The notes under the pieces are model-generated. The model saw nothing but the letters and a program-made list of their open reading frames with translations. It was not told the DNA's origin and searched no databases. A DNA stretch of 64,000 nucleotides. Source: Actinomycetota bacterium. Its GTDB lineage: Bacteria; Actinomycetota; Acidimicrobiia; Acidimicrobiales; Microtrichaceae. Positions 34,767-43,980 of the stretch are shown in pieces (position 1 is the first letter of the stretch; each line of letters begins with the position of its first letter). The translations under genes and the position numbers were made by a program. Location of the stretch: assembly GCA_016703525.1 (NCBI GenBank), contig JADJBW010000009.1:124001-188000 (forward strand), in the 5' to 3' direction.

Positions 34767-35950
34767 CTACGCGGGGTGGACCGCTTCGGGGTGTGCGGGA
34801 GGAGCGCCGAGGTCGCTCGAGCCGGCGGTCGGCACATACTTGCCACGCTTGCGCGGGTGGATGTTCGCCTTGGTCAGATCGCCGTCGTAGTGCGCTCGGA
34901 CTCGGGGTCCATCACCTTGCGCCACAGCGGCGGAATGCACGCGAGGCCAAGCATCAGGCCATATCCGGACGGGAGCTGCGGCGACTCGTCGAAGTGGCGG
35001 AGCGCCTGATAGCGCCGTGTCGGGTGGGCGTGGTGGTCGGAATGCCGCTCGAGTTGGTAGAGGAGCACGTTGGACGCCACGTGATTCGAGTTCCAGCTGT
35101 GCGACGGCTGGCACCGTTCGTAGCGGCCGGACGCGTCCTGTTGACGCAGTAGGCCGTAGTGCTCCAGGTAGTTGACGACCTCGAGCAGCGAGAAGCCGAA
35201 GACGGCCTGCACGACCAGGAACGGGAGCACCTTCCAGCCGAAGGCGACGGTGAGCCCGGCGAACAGGGCCGGGGTGAGCGCCCACGCTGTGAGCACGTCG
35301 TTGTGGCGGCTCCAGACGGGCTTGCCCTGGGCTCGCAGGCGTGTCGCCTCCAAGCGCCACCCCGAGCGGGCGCTGCCGAACACGGTTCGCGGGAGGAAGG
35401 TCCAGAACGACTCGCCGAGGCGTGACGACGCGGGGTCTTCGGGCGTGGCGACGCGGTTGTGGTGCCCCCGGTTGTGTTCCACCGAGAAGTGCCCGTAGCC
35501 GGATTGGGCGAGCGCGAGCTTGGCGAGTCGCCGTTCGACCTTCGGGCTCTTGTGGCCGAGTTCGTGGGCGGTGTTGATCGCGACGCCGGCGACCGTGCCG
35601 ACCGTCAGGGCGTATCCGAGTTCGGCGACGGTGGAGAGGTGGCGGGTCGTGATCACGTGGCACGCGTAGAAGAGGCCGAGGTACTGCAGCGGCAGGAACA
35701 GGTAGGTGCACCACCGGTAGTACCGGTCGTCCTGGAGCTGATCGACGGCCCATTCCGGCGGGTTCGAGCGATCCTGTCCGATCGCCGCGTCGAGCAGCGG
35801 AATGATCACGAGCACCCAGACCGGCCCGGCCCACCACAGGCCGTCGCGCGCGGCGAGGGGCAGAAGTGGCACCACCAGGCCGAGCGGCCAGAGGTATCGC
35901 TTGCGATCGGTCCAACTCACCTGCTGGCCGTCGACAACGGAGGTGATCAT
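34767..35950 (-). CDS. alkB: Alkane 1-monooxygenase, frameshifted near its C-terminus
   Basis: This is a membrane di-iron alkane hydroxylase. All family histidine boxes are present: HELGHK, EHNRGHHNRV, NYLEHYG and LERHSDHHAHPTRRYQALRHF. In frame, the protein ends early after KVMDPESERTTTAI. Adding one C to the run at 34904-34907 gives the normal ending DPRVRAHYDGDLTKANIHPRKRGKY and a 394-residue protein. Its ATG overlaps the TetR stop, so it is the regulated partner. AlkB needs rubredoxin and its reductase; neither is adjacent, so they must be encoded elsewhere. Confidence 0.88.
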
Positions 35951-36498
35951 GTGAGCGCTCCTTGAGGGATGAGGAACTGGGTCAGGAACTGGGCGACGAC
36001 CTCGGGCGGGTCATCGGGCGGTGCGATCGCGTACGAGACGAGGAGGCGGCTGACCACATCGGCGAATCGGCGCAGCTCGGTCGGGTCGTGGACGATCCGA
36101 TGCTGGTCGACGATCACGAGCACGATCTCTCGCGCCATGCGCAGCACGGGCCCGCCGTCGGTGGTGAGCAGCGGGAGCAGAGTGTCGGGCTCGGTGGTCA
36201 AGAGCCGGTCGAGCAGCGGGTGCTCGCGAACCGCGATCAGGCTCGCGAGGACGCCGGCCTCGAACGACGCGCGCGGGTCGCCGTGCTCGGCGGCGGCGGC
36301 GGTGACGCGGCTGATGAGCGTGGCGGTCTCCCGCTCGACCACCTCGGCGATCAGGATGTCCTTCGAGGGGAAGTGGCGATACAGCGTCTGGCGTGACAGG
36401 CCGGCGCGCTGGGCGACCTCGGCCATCGAGAGCCGGGCGATGCCGTGCAGCGTCGCCGCCTCGAAGGCGGCCGTGAGGAGCTGATCTCGAACGTCCAT
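35947..36498 (-). CDS. TetR-family regulator of the alkB operon
   Basis: This is a 183-residue TetR protein. HTH region: LLTAAFEAATLHGIARLSMAEVAQRAGLSRQTLYRHFPSK. The start at 36498 (MDVRDQLL) is chosen because the longer frame runs through the operator. Overlap with alkB (ATGA) indicates an autoregulated tetR-alkB operon, likely induced by alkanes or fatty acids. Confidence 0.92.
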   Translation of the reverse strand: MDVRDQLLTAAFEAATLHGIARLSMAEVAQRAGLSRQTLYRHFPSKDILIAEVVERETATLISRVTAAAAEHGDPRASFEAGVLASLIAVREHPLLDRLLTTEPDTLLPLLTTDGGPVLRMAREIVLVIVDQHRIVHDPTELRRFADVVSRLLVSYAIAPPDDPPEVVAQFLTQFLIPQGALT

Positions 36499-36504
36499 CG
36501 TGGG

Positions 36505-36536
36505 TGACAGAGTAACAGATGATGTAACTGTGTCAA
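36505..36536 (-). promoter_or_regulatory. tetR-alkB promoter covered by a long TetR operator
   Basis: A minus-strand TTGACA (36536-36531) and TACTCT (36514-36509) are spaced 16 bp, the best consensus promoter in the window. The imperfect inverted repeat TGACAGAGTAACAG...ATGTAACTGTGTCA (36505-36518 and 36522-36535; 11 of 14 positions match) covers both hexamers. Bound TetR would therefore block RNA polymerase directly. Confidence 0.75.
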
Positions 36537-36567
36537 CCTGGCGATCGAGGGCGCGTAGCCTGGGCGG

Positions 36568-37665
36568 ATGACTCGCGCCTACCTCGATCATGCGGCGACC
36601 TCGCCGCTGCGCGCAGAGGCGCGAGCAGCGATGGAACCATGGTGGGGGCGGCCCACCAACGCCTCAGCGTCGCACCGCGAGGGGCGGGCCGCCCGCATCG
36701 CACTCGACGACGCTCGCGACGTGTTCGCCGAGTTGCTCGGCGTCGACCGGGGTCGGGTCGTGTTCACCTCCGGTGGCACCGAGTCGGACAACCTGGCGAT
36801 CCACAACGCCCGTGGTCCGCTACTCGTGAGCGCCGTGGAGCACCCGGCGGTGATGGTGCCGGCGACCGAGGCCGGGGCGACCCTGATCGGCGTCGATCAT
36901 CACGGGGTGGTCGACCTCGACCACCTGACGCACCTGCTCGATGCCGGCGACGCTGGCGGCGCGGACCGATCCGCCGCTCTGGTCGCGGTGATGGCGGTCA
37001 ACAACGAGATCGGCACGATCCAGCCGATCGTCGAGATCGCCGAGATCGTGGCCGGGCGCGCCCGGCTGCATTGCGACGCCGTCCAGGCGATGCCCTGGCT
37101 CGACCTTCGCCCGATCGGCGGCAAGGTCGACTTCCTCGCGATCTCGGCGCACAAGTTCGGTGGCCCCCAGGGGATCGGCGTGGCCGTCGTGCCCGAGCCG
37201 CTCGTCGCACTGGTGCGCGGCGGCCACCAGGAGCGGGATCGCCGCGCCGGAACACAGCCCGTCGCGTCGGCCGTGGGGATGGCCGCGGCCGCGGCGGCCA
37301 CCGACGCCGATCGGCACGTCCAGGTGCCGAGGGTCGCCGCACTGGCGGGGCGCCTGGTCGACGCGGCCACGCGCTGGGGCGCGAGCGAGACGGTGCCCGC
37401 CGAGCGCCGCACCGCCGGCCACGTCCACCTGCGGTTCGCGGGGCTCGACGCCGAGGCGTTGCTGTTTCTGCTCGATGAGGGCGGCGTGGCCGCGTCCGCC
37501 GCGTCGGCGTGCGCGTCCGGCGCGCAGCAGGCCAGCTCGGTGGTGGAAGCGCTGGGTGTCGACCCGACCGGCTCGGTGCGGTTCAGCCTCGGCCACAGCA
37601 CCACCGACGCCGAGATCGATCACGCGATCGCGGTGATCGACGGTGCCGTCGGGCGCCTGCGATGA
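36568..37665 (+). CDS. Cysteine desulfurase (class V, NifS/IscS type)
   Basis: This is a 365-residue PLP enzyme that removes sulfur from cysteine to form a persulfide. AYLDHAATSP start, FTSGGTESDN, the PLP-binding ISAHKFGGPQG (Lys196) and the active-site loop SAASACASGAQQ (Cys315) are all present. ATG 36568 lies 6 nt after TAGCCT, so leaderless. The stop overlaps the mnmA start, so its sulfur most likely feeds tRNA 2-thiouridine synthesis. Confidence 0.93.
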   Translation: MTRAYLDHAATSPLRAEARAAMEPWWGRPTNASASHREGRAARIALDDARDVFAELLGVDRGRVVFTSGGTESDNLAIHNARGPLLVSAVEHPAVMVPATEAGATLIGVDHHGVVDLDHLTHLLDAGDAGGADRSAALVAVMAVNNEIGTIQPIVEIAEIVAGRARLHCDAVQAMPWLDLRPIGGKVDFLAISAHKFGGPQGIGVAVVPEPLVALVRGGHQERDRRAGTQPVASAVGMAAAAAATDADRHVQVPRVAALAGRLVDAATRWGASETVPAERRTAGHVHLRFAGLDAEALLFLLDEGGVAASAASACASGAQQASSVVEALGVDPTGSVRFSLGHSTTDAEIDHAIAVIDGAVGRLR

Positions 37666-38732
37666 GCCGCGTGCTCGTTGCGATGTCCGGGGGCGTCGAC
37701 AGCTCGGTCGCAGCGTCGCTCCTCGTCGACGCCGGCCACGAGGTCGTGGGCGTCACGATGCGGCTCTGGGGCGGGCCGGCCGATAGCGGCTGTTGTTCGG
37801 TGTCCGACGTCGACGATGCCCGCCGTGTGGCGGATCGGCTCGGCGTGGACCACCACGTCTTCAACTTCGGCGACGAGTTCGAGCGCGACGTGGTCGCTCC
37901 CTACGCCGAGGCGCACCGGCACGGGCGCACCCCGAACCCCTGCATCGAGTGCAACCGCCACCTCAAGTTCGATCGGCTGCTCGATCGTGCCGCGCAGCTC
38001 GGCTTCGATGCCGTCGCCACGGGTCATCATGCGCGCCGGGTGCGTGTGGGCGACGCGTGGCGGATCGCGCGTGGCGCCGACTCGGCGAAGGACCAGAGCT
38101 ACGTGCTCTATCCGCTGGCCGGTGACGCGCTCGCCCACGTGTGGTTCCCGCTCGGCGGGCTCACGAAGTCGGAGGTGCGGGCGATCGCTGCTGCCGTCGG
38201 GCTTGCGACGGCGGCGAAGCCCGACAGCCAGGACGTGTGCTTCATTCGCAGGGACGCAGGGCGCGCAACGTTCCTGGGCGAGCGAATCGCGCTGCGCCCG
38301 GCCCGCGTCGTCGAGGACGGGAAGGTGGTCGGGATGGTCGATGCCGTGGAGCTGGTCACGATCGGACAGCGGCGAGGGCTCGGCATCTCGGGCGGTGCCG
38401 CGCCGCGCTACGTGCTCGACGTCACCGACACGACGGTGACGGTGGGCGAACGCGGCGGCCTCCTGCGCGAGGTCGAGCGCGTCGACCGGATCGTGTGGTC
38501 GGCGCTACCGACCGGTCCGATCGAGGCGACGGTGCAATGCAGCGCGCACGGCCGCCCGAGCCGGGCGACCGTGGTACCGCTCGACGACGGCGCGAGCGTC
38601 GAGGTGCGATGGCACACGCCCCAGCGGCGCGTGGCCCCGGGCCAGAGCGTGGTGTTCTACGAGCGGCAGCCGGACGGCGACGCGGCCGACGCCGGCTTCG
38701 ACACCGTTGTCGGCGGAGGCATCGTCATGTGA
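37662..38732 (+). CDS. mnmA: tRNA-specific 2-thiouridylase MnmA
   Basis: This is a 356-residue enzyme thiolating U34 of tRNA-Lys/Glu/Gln. The PP-loop SGGVDSS (residues 9-15), catalytic Cys94 in NPCIECN, persulfide Cys193 in SQDVCFI and GQRRGLGIS are conserved. The ATG overlaps the stop of the desulfurase gene. Full length for the family. Confidence 0.96.
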   Translation: MSRVLVAMSGGVDSSVAASLLVDAGHEVVGVTMRLWGGPADSGCCSVSDVDDARRVADRLGVDHHVFNFGDEFERDVVAPYAEAHRHGRTPNPCIECNRHLKFDRLLDRAAQLGFDAVATGHHARRVRVGDAWRIARGADSAKDQSYVLYPLAGDALAHVWFPLGGLTKSEVRAIAAAVGLATAAKPDSQDVCFIRRDAGRATFLGERIALRPARVVEDGKVVGMVDAVELVTIGQRRGLGISGGAAPRYVLDVTDTTVTVGERGGLLREVERVDRIVWSALPTGPIEATVQCSAHGRPSRATVVPLDDGASVEVRWHTPQRRVAPGQSVVFYERQPDGDAADAGFDTVVGGGIVM

Positions 38733-39592
38733 CGCCGCGGCGCTTCGCCTCGGCCAACACCTCGGCGGGTCGGGCCGGTGCGACCGCGACGGCGGATACG
38801 GCGATCAGGTCGCCCTCGTCGCGCCCGCTTCGCTTCGTCAGCTCGACGGTGGACCCGACGCGCACCTCGATTGCGAGCCCCATGGCGGACGACGTGAGGT
38901 CGAGGTGGTCGCCGTCGGCGAAGGCCGGGCCGAGGCGCACGATGGACTGCTTCGACAAGAAGAACAGGGTCGACCAGGCCCACGTGATCGACCACCGTCA
39001 CGCCTGCCGGAACGAACACGAGCCACCGTTGCGACAGGCCGTGGAACGCCCGGAGTCCCGGACGCATCGCCACCGCGGCGAGCAGGGCCGCGCCCGCCGC
39101 CAACCACCACACCCGAGCGGCGGCAGCGAGGATCGCGACCGTCGGCATCGCGACACACAGCGTCCAGAAGACCGGGATGGGTCCGAACAGGAACGCTCCC
39201 GGGATGCGCAACGCGAACCGGCGCTCGTGTCCGTACGACGAGGCGTCCACATGGCAGTCGGCAACCCACCCGGTGAGCGCGACGACCGCGGCGAGCACGG
39301 ATACCACCAGCCCGAGCACGGCGGTGGTCGGCACGCGCTCGGCGACGATCGTGGCGACCGCCGTCGCGATCGGGGCGGCCGGTGCGAGAAGGCGCAACGC
39401 GGTGAGCGCGAGGGGGTGGGGTACGGCCGCTGCGATCATCCCGATCGCCCACGCGAGCCAGGCCAGCACGGCGGCCGCGGCGCGCACGCTGGCCAGCCGA
39501 CCGTCGGTCGCGGCGCCGATGGCGTCGCCTGCGGTGAAGGGCAGCGCGAGCCAGAGAGCCCGCAACAACCACATCGAGGGGTGGGTTCGCAT
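38725..39592 (-). CDS. Polytopic membrane protein of unknown function, frameshifted
   Basis: The first 220 residues contain about six membrane helices (for example AAVLAWLAWAIGMIAAAV and VFWTLCVAMPTVAILAAAA). After VVDHVGLVDP the frame breaks at a GGG run (38966-38968). The neighbouring frame continues sensibly with LFFLSKQSIVRLGPAFADGDHLDLTSSAMGLAIEV and ends at 38725. Removing one base restores a protein of about 288 residues. It overlaps the mnmA end by 8 nt and diverges from the MetE-like gene. No family recognised. Confidence 0.65.
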
Positions 39593-39639
39593 GCCGGCAA
39601 GACTTGCTCACATGTCACCCCGATGGCTAACAAGTGGCG

Positions 39640-40494
39640 ATGGGGGGGTTCCCATTCCGGCCGGCGGGGCTGGCCACCATCATCGGGGCGTTGCCTCCGC
39701 TCAACCCGATCGACGCGGCTCGTTTCGTGTTGGACCTGGTGCCGCGCCTCCCCTCAGCGCCGCTCCTCGGGGCCGACGGCAACCTCGAGCCGGTCCGCCA
39801 GTTCCTGGAGGAGATCCAGGGCCGCGTGGAACCGGTCGTGGTGTCGCTCACGGGGCCGGTGACCTGGGCGTTGCAGCTCGACGACCTGGAGGCGGCGCAA
39901 CGCCTCGTGGAGGAACGCGCCCGCGAGCTCATCGCTCTGGCGCGGGCGTATGTGCCCGATGCGCCCCTGATGCTGTTCCTCCAGGAGCCCTCGCTTGCCA
40001 ACTCGATGCACCCGACGTTTCCGCTGGAACCCGACGAGATCGAACGGCTCGTGGCCGACACGGTCGAGCCGCTGACCGACGACGCAACCGTCGGGGTGCA
40101 GGTCAGTGGCCGGGCGGACTGGGCGATGCTGCTGCGAACGGGCATCGGCGCGTTAGGGGCGCCGGTGACGGCGCGGCTCGACACCGTCGCTGCCGAGCTG
40201 GCGGCGTTCCTGGAGCACGGCGGCGTCGTGGCGTGGGGCGCGGTGCCGGTCGACGAGCCGCTCGGTACCGGGGTCGAGCGGCTGTGGCGGCGCCTCGCCG
40301 CCCTCTTCGCCGAGCTGGTGGCGCTCGGCCTCGACCCGTCGTTGCTGCGCGATCGGTCGATCGTCACCCCTGCGGCAGGGCTCGGCGACTTCGCGCTCCC
40401 TCAGGCCGAGCGCGTCGTGCAGCTCGCGTCGGAGCTGTCCGATCGTCTGATCGAGTTCACCCGCTCAGCCATCGCGCCACCGTCACGGCGGTGA
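39640..40494 (+). CDS. Cobalamin-independent methionine synthase-like protein (MetE C-terminal fold)
   Basis: This roughly 284-residue protein resembles the C-terminal TIM-barrel of MetE/UROD-like proteins. The visible features are SLTGPVTWALQL, MLFLQEPSLA, GVVAWGAVPVDEPLG and VTPAAGLGDFA. It is far shorter than MetE (about 750) and I do not see the HxC zinc motif. It equals the protein encoded next to ligA in M. tuberculosis (Rv3015c, by recall). ATG 39640 follows TAACAA by 6 nt; GTG 39634 is an alternative. Function unproven. Confidence 0.78.
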   Translation: MGGFPFRPAGLATIIGALPPLNPIDAARFVLDLVPRLPSAPLLGADGNLEPVRQFLEEIQGRVEPVVVSLTGPVTWALQLDDLEAAQRLVEERARELIALARAYVPDAPLMLFLQEPSLANSMHPTFPLEPDEIERLVADTVEPLTDDATVGVQVSGRADWAMLLRTGIGALGAPVTARLDTVAAELAAFLEHGGVVAWGAVPVDEPLGTGVERLWRRLAALFAELVALGLDPSLLRDRSIVTPAAGLGDFALPQAERVVQLASELSDRLIEFTRSAIAPPSRR

Positions 40495-40909
40495 TCGCCA
40501 GCGCGGCGATCACGACGCAGACGAGCACGACCGCGATCGCGATCGCTGCGATCAGCACCTTCCACGACTCGCGTCGGGTGCGTTCCCCATCGGCGAGCTC
40601 GGCCTCGATGATCGCGACGTTTCGTGCGTTCGCCTTCCACACGAACGACGCCACGGGGCCGACGACGGGCACCGTGCCGACCACCGACTCGCCGGCGGAG
40701 TGCAGCACCATGCGGGCGACCGTCGGCCACGAGCATCCGGCCTGGACGCCGGCGAGGATCACGATCGCCGACAGGCCGAAACCGGTCGCATCGCCGACGA
40801 CCGGGATGAAGCTGAGGAACCCGTCGATGCCGATGCGTCGTTTCGAACCGAGCGGGATCGCGTCGTCGAGCACCCACGACAGCTGCTTCACGTAGTCCGG
40901 AACTGTCAC
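40457..40909 (-). CDS. DUF4112 membrane protein
   Basis: This is a 150-residue protein with the DUF4112 core GIDGFLSFIPVVGDATGFGLSAIVI, the second hairpin ESVVGTVPVVGPVASFVWKAN and a C-terminal membrane helix (IAAIAIAVVLVCVVIAALAI). The GTG start lies 6 nt after TAGCGT. Its promoter shares bases with that of the divergent ligA gene. The 3' end overlaps the MetE-like gene by 38 nt, convergent. Confidence 0.85.
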   Translation of the reverse strand: MTVPDYVKQLSWVLDDAIPLGSKRRIGIDGFLSFIPVVGDATGFGLSAIVILAGVQAGCSWPTVARMVLHSAGESVVGTVPVVGPVASFVWKANARNVAIIEAELADGERTRRESWKVLIAAIAIAVVLVCVVIAALAITAVTVARWLSG

Positions 40910-40915
40910 AGGGCG

Positions 40916-40925
40916 ACGCTACTCT
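40916..40925. promoter_or_regulatory. Shared divergent -10 element for DUF4112 and ligA
   Basis: The 10-bp sequence ACGCTACTCT contains minus-strand TAGCGT (40921-40916) and plus-strand TACTCT (40920-40925) using the same central TA. They sit 6 and 7 nt from the respective GTG start codons, which are only 23 bp apart. Polymerase cannot open both directions at once. Confidence 0.65.
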
Positions 40926-40932
40926 CGCCCTG

Positions 40933-42954
40933 GTGTCCGATCCTGCGCAGCGCATCGAATGGCTCCGGTCCGAGATCCGTCGGCACAACGTCGCCTACTA
41001 CCAGCACGACGCGCCGACGGTCCCCGATGCCGACTACGACGAGCTCGTTCGCGAGTTGCAGCGCCTCGAGGCCGAACACCCGCACCTGGCCCGCCCCGAC
41101 AGCCCCACGTCGACCGTCGGTTCGGCGCCTGCTGCGACGTTCAGCGAGGTCGTGCACCGCGTCCCGATGATGTCGCTCGACAACGCCATGAACGAGTCCG
41201 AGCTGCGCGACTGGGGCTCGCGTACCGCCCGACGGCTCGCCGAGATCGGCGTCTCCGACGTCCGCTACGTGTGCGAGTTGAAGATCGACGGGCTGGCGAT
41301 CTCGATTCGCTACGAACACGGCCGGTTCGTGCAGGCGGCGACTCGCGGGAACGGCCGTGTGGGCGAGGACGTCACGGCGAACATCGCAACGCTGGGAGCT
41401 GTCCCGCACCAACTCGACGACGCGCCGCCGGTGCTCGAGGTCCGCGGCGAGGTGTACCTGCCCGTCGCGGCGTTCGATGCGCTCAACGCGGCCCAGGAGG
41501 CGGCGGGGGAGCGGCGGTTCGCGAACCCGCGCAACACCGCTGCCGGTTCGCTGCGCCAGAAGGATCCCGCGGTCACGGCGTCGCGGGGGCTCTCGCTGTG
41601 GTGCTACCAGCTGGGCGAGGTGGTCGACGGTCGCTCGATCGCCAGCCACTCCGAGGCGCTGGGGTGGCTCGGTTCGCTCGGCCTGCCGGTGAACCCGGAC
41701 ACGGCTGCCTTCACGTCGCTCGACGAGGTGTACGAGTTCTGCACCCGGTGGATCGAGCATCGTCACGACCTGCCGTACGAGATCGACGGCGTGGTCGTGA
41801 AGATCGACTCGCTCGACGTGCAGCGTGCGCTGGGCGCCACGGCGAAGGCCCCCCGCTGGGCCATCGCCTACAAGCTGCCCCCCGAGGAGCGCACCACGCT
41901 GTTGCGCGACATCCAGGTGTCGATCGGCAGGACCGGCAAGGCCACGCCGTTCGCAGTGCTGGAACCGGTGGTGGTGGCGGGGTCGACGGTCGGCATGGCC
42001 ACGTTGCACAACGAGGATCAGGTCCGATTGAAAGACGTGCGGCCCGGCGACACGGTGATCGTGCGCAAGGCGGGCGACGTCATCCCCGAGGTCGTCGGTC
42101 CGGTGATCGACCTGCGGCCGGCAGGGCTTGCGCCGTGGTCGTTCCCCGCGGTGTGCCCGTGCGGGCGCGGCGCGCCCCTGGTGCGGGTCGAGGGCGAGGC
42201 ACAGCATCGCTGCGTCGACCCCCTCTGCCCGCAGCAGCGGTGGGCGCGGCTCAGCCACTTCGCATCGCGTGGGGCGATGGACATCGACGGGTTGGGTGAA
42301 TCGCAGATCCAGACCTTCATCGATTTGGGCCTCCTGAGCGACGTATCCGACATCTACCGGCTCGACTACGAGCTGATCCTTGCCCAGCGCGGCTATCAGG
42401 AGACCTCGGTACGCAAGCTCGCGCTCGCGATCGATGCGTCGAAGCAGCGTCCCCTGGGAAACCTGCTCTTCGGGCTGAACATCGTGCATCTCGGCCAAAC
42501 GGGTGCGGCGATCCTGGCCGAGGGGCTCGGCAGCATGGACGCGATCCTCGACGCGCCGGTCGACGACATCGCGGCGATCGACGGCATCGGCCCCGTGATC
42601 GCCGGCTCGGTGCGGGCGTTCTTCGACGAGCCGGCCAACCGCGAGCTGGTGGAACGGCTGCGCGATGCCGGCCTCAACTTCACCGGGCCCGAACGATCGA
42701 CCCTGCCGCAAACACTGACGGGCATGTCGGTGGTGGTGACGGGATCGCTGCAAGGGTTCACCCGCGACCAGGTCGAGGCGGCCATCAAGTCGCGTGGCGG
42801 CAAGGCGCCGGGGAGCGTCTCGAAGCGAACCACCGCAGTGGTGGTGGGCGCCGATCCCGGCGGGTCCAAGCTGACCAAGGCGACCGAGCTGGGCGTTCCC
42901 GTGCTCGACGAGTCGCAGTTCGTCCACCTCCTCGACACGGGAGATCTGCCCTGA
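40933..42954 (+). CDS. ligA: NAD-dependent DNA ligase
   Basis: This is a 673-residue replicative ligase. The Ia domain (YYQHDAPTVPDADYDELVREL), adenylation Lys117 in KIDG, OB fold, zinc finger Cys residues (CPCGRGAP and CVDPLCPQQ), helix-hairpin-helix region (GLNIVHLGQTGAAIL, IDGIGPVIAGSV) and C-terminal BRCT domain (MSVVVTGSLQGFTRDQ) are all visible. GTG 40933 lies 7 nt after TACTCT. Essential for Okazaki fragment joining. Confidence 0.97.
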   Translation: MSDPAQRIEWLRSEIRRHNVAYYQHDAPTVPDADYDELVRELQRLEAEHPHLARPDSPTSTVGSAPAATFSEVVHRVPMMSLDNAMNESELRDWGSRTARRLAEIGVSDVRYVCELKIDGLAISIRYEHGRFVQAATRGNGRVGEDVTANIATLGAVPHQLDDAPPVLEVRGEVYLPVAAFDALNAAQEAAGERRFANPRNTAAGSLRQKDPAVTASRGLSLWCYQLGEVVDGRSIASHSEALGWLGSLGLPVNPDTAAFTSLDEVYEFCTRWIEHRHDLPYEIDGVVVKIDSLDVQRALGATAKAPRWAIAYKLPPEERTTLLRDIQVSIGRTGKATPFAVLEPVVVAGSTVGMATLHNEDQVRLKDVRPGDTVIVRKAGDVIPEVVGPVIDLRPAGLAPWSFPAVCPCGRGAPLVRVEGEAQHRCVDPLCPQQRWARLSHFASRGAMDIDGLGESQIQTFIDLGLLSDVSDIYRLDYELILAQRGYQETSVRKLALAIDASKQRPLGNLLFGLNIVHLGQTGAAILAEGLGSMDAILDAPVDDIAAIDGIGPVIAGSVRAFFDEPANRELVERLRDAGLNFTGPERSTLPQTLTGMSVVVTGSLQGFTRDQVEAAIKSRGGKAPGSVSKRTTAVVVGADPGGSKLTKATELGVPVLDESQFVHLLDTGDLP

Positions 42955-43537
42955 TGGCCGTCGACGCAGTGCTGTTCGACTTCGGCGGGGTCTTCATCGA
43001 CTCGCCCTTCGCTGACCTCGACCCGGAGGTGGCGTTCGCGCTGTTCGGTCCGTACGACCGCGACACCGATCATCCGTGGCACCGCCTCGAACGCGGCGAG
43101 ATCACCTTTGCCGAGGCACAGCGCGAGATCGGCGATCCGATCGAAAAGCTCGCCTCGATGATGCGGTCGCTCGAGGTGCGCGACTTCGCGGTCGACGCGG
43201 TGCAGCGGTACCGCGGAGCCGGGCTTCGCACCGGGATCATCACGAACAACCTGGCCGAGTTCGGCTCGACCTGGCGGTCGCTGATCGATGTCGACGGGCT
43301 TTTCGACGACGTGGTCGACTCGTCGGCGGTGGGCATGCGCAAGCCCGATCCGCGGATCTTCGCGCTGGCGTGCGAACGGCTCGGGGTCGAGGCCGGCCGG
43401 ACGGCCTTCATCGACGACTTCGAGGGCAACGTGGTGGGTGCCCGCGCCGCGGGCTCCTGGCGGTGTGCTGCGGCTACACCGTCGACTCCACACGCGCCGC
43501 GTTCGACGAACTCGACGCGATCGTCAGGTCGTCGTGA
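42954..43537 (+). CDS. HAD-family hydrolase, frameshifted
   Basis: This HAD phosphatase-like protein has motif I VLFDFGGVFIDSPF (nucleophile Asp in FDFGG), motif II GIITNN, KPDPRIFALACERLGV and motif IV AFIDDFEGNVVGARAAG. Just after ARAAG the frame breaks at a GGG run (43451-43453). Adding one G gives GLLAVCCGYTVDSTRAAFDELDAIVRSS, a normal ending, and a protein of about 195 residues. The ATG overlaps the ligA stop. The replacement of the usual second Asp by Gly in motif I is typical of sEH-N-like HADs. Confidence 0.82.
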
Positions 43538-43955
43538 AGCACCAGCGAGTCTGCTTGGCGGTCTCCGGGCCGTCCTCGACCCGCCATACGAAGGCGTCAA
43601 CGCAGGCCTTCGGTGTCGACAGCCGGGGGACCCGTTGGCCGGCACCCGGGTGGTATTCAACGGTGTTGTTGGCCGGATCGCGTTGAAGGCCGTCGGCGTT
43701 GTCCTCACTGATCGGGTTGCGGATGACTTCGCCTTCGACCACGAGGTAGGCGTCGTACCCCCGCTTGAGATCGACGCCGACCGTCGACTGCGCGAGTACC
43801 GTCGCTCCCGATGAGGGAATGAACCGGTCGACCGACTCGGGAGGGTTGTCGCTCGCCTGGTCGGAACCGGTCACGGCGTTGTCGAGGATGTAGATGGTGC
43901 CGGAAACCATCAGGGCAGCAATCACCAGCAACAGGAGCTTCACACGAGTGGGCAC
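43524..43955 (-). CDS. Membrane-anchored hypothetical protein
   Basis: This is a 143-residue protein with one N-terminal membrane helix (LLLLVIAALMVSGTIYILDN) and an extracytoplasmic domain with two Cys near the C-terminus (KACVDAF, TRWCFTT), probably a disulfide. No family recognised. GTG 43955 is 7 nt from TACAGT, sharing its TA with the divergent kinase promoter. Confidence 0.65.
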   Translation of the reverse strand: MPTRVKLLLLVIAALMVSGTIYILDNAVTGSDQASDNPPESVDRFIPSSGATVLAQSTVGVDLKRGYDAYLVVEGEVIRNPISEDNADGLQRDPANNTVEYHPGAGQRVPRLSTPKACVDAFVWRVEDGPETAKQTRWCFTTT

Positions 43956-43962
43956 GGACCCA

Positions 43963-43972
43963 ACTGTAGGAT
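43963..43972. promoter_or_regulatory. Shared divergent -10 element for the hypothetical protein and the Ser/Thr kinase
   Basis: ACTGTAGGAT contains minus-strand TACAGT (43968-43963) and plus-strand TAGGAT (43967-43972) built on one TA. They lie 7 and 8 nt from the two GTG start codons, which are 25 bp apart. This is the same geometry as at the ligA promoter. Confidence 0.65.
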
Positions 43973-43980
43973 CGACCGAC

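Noticed and set aside
34874..34910. Genuine early stop of AlkB after ESERTTTAI
   Set aside because: The alternative frame continues with the family-typical ending after addition of one base in a four-base run.
40906..42927. 673-codon open frame antisense to ligA
   Set aside because: It mirrors the ligA frame in high-GC DNA; the composition is His/Arg/Asp-rich with no domain logic, while ligA has every expected motif.
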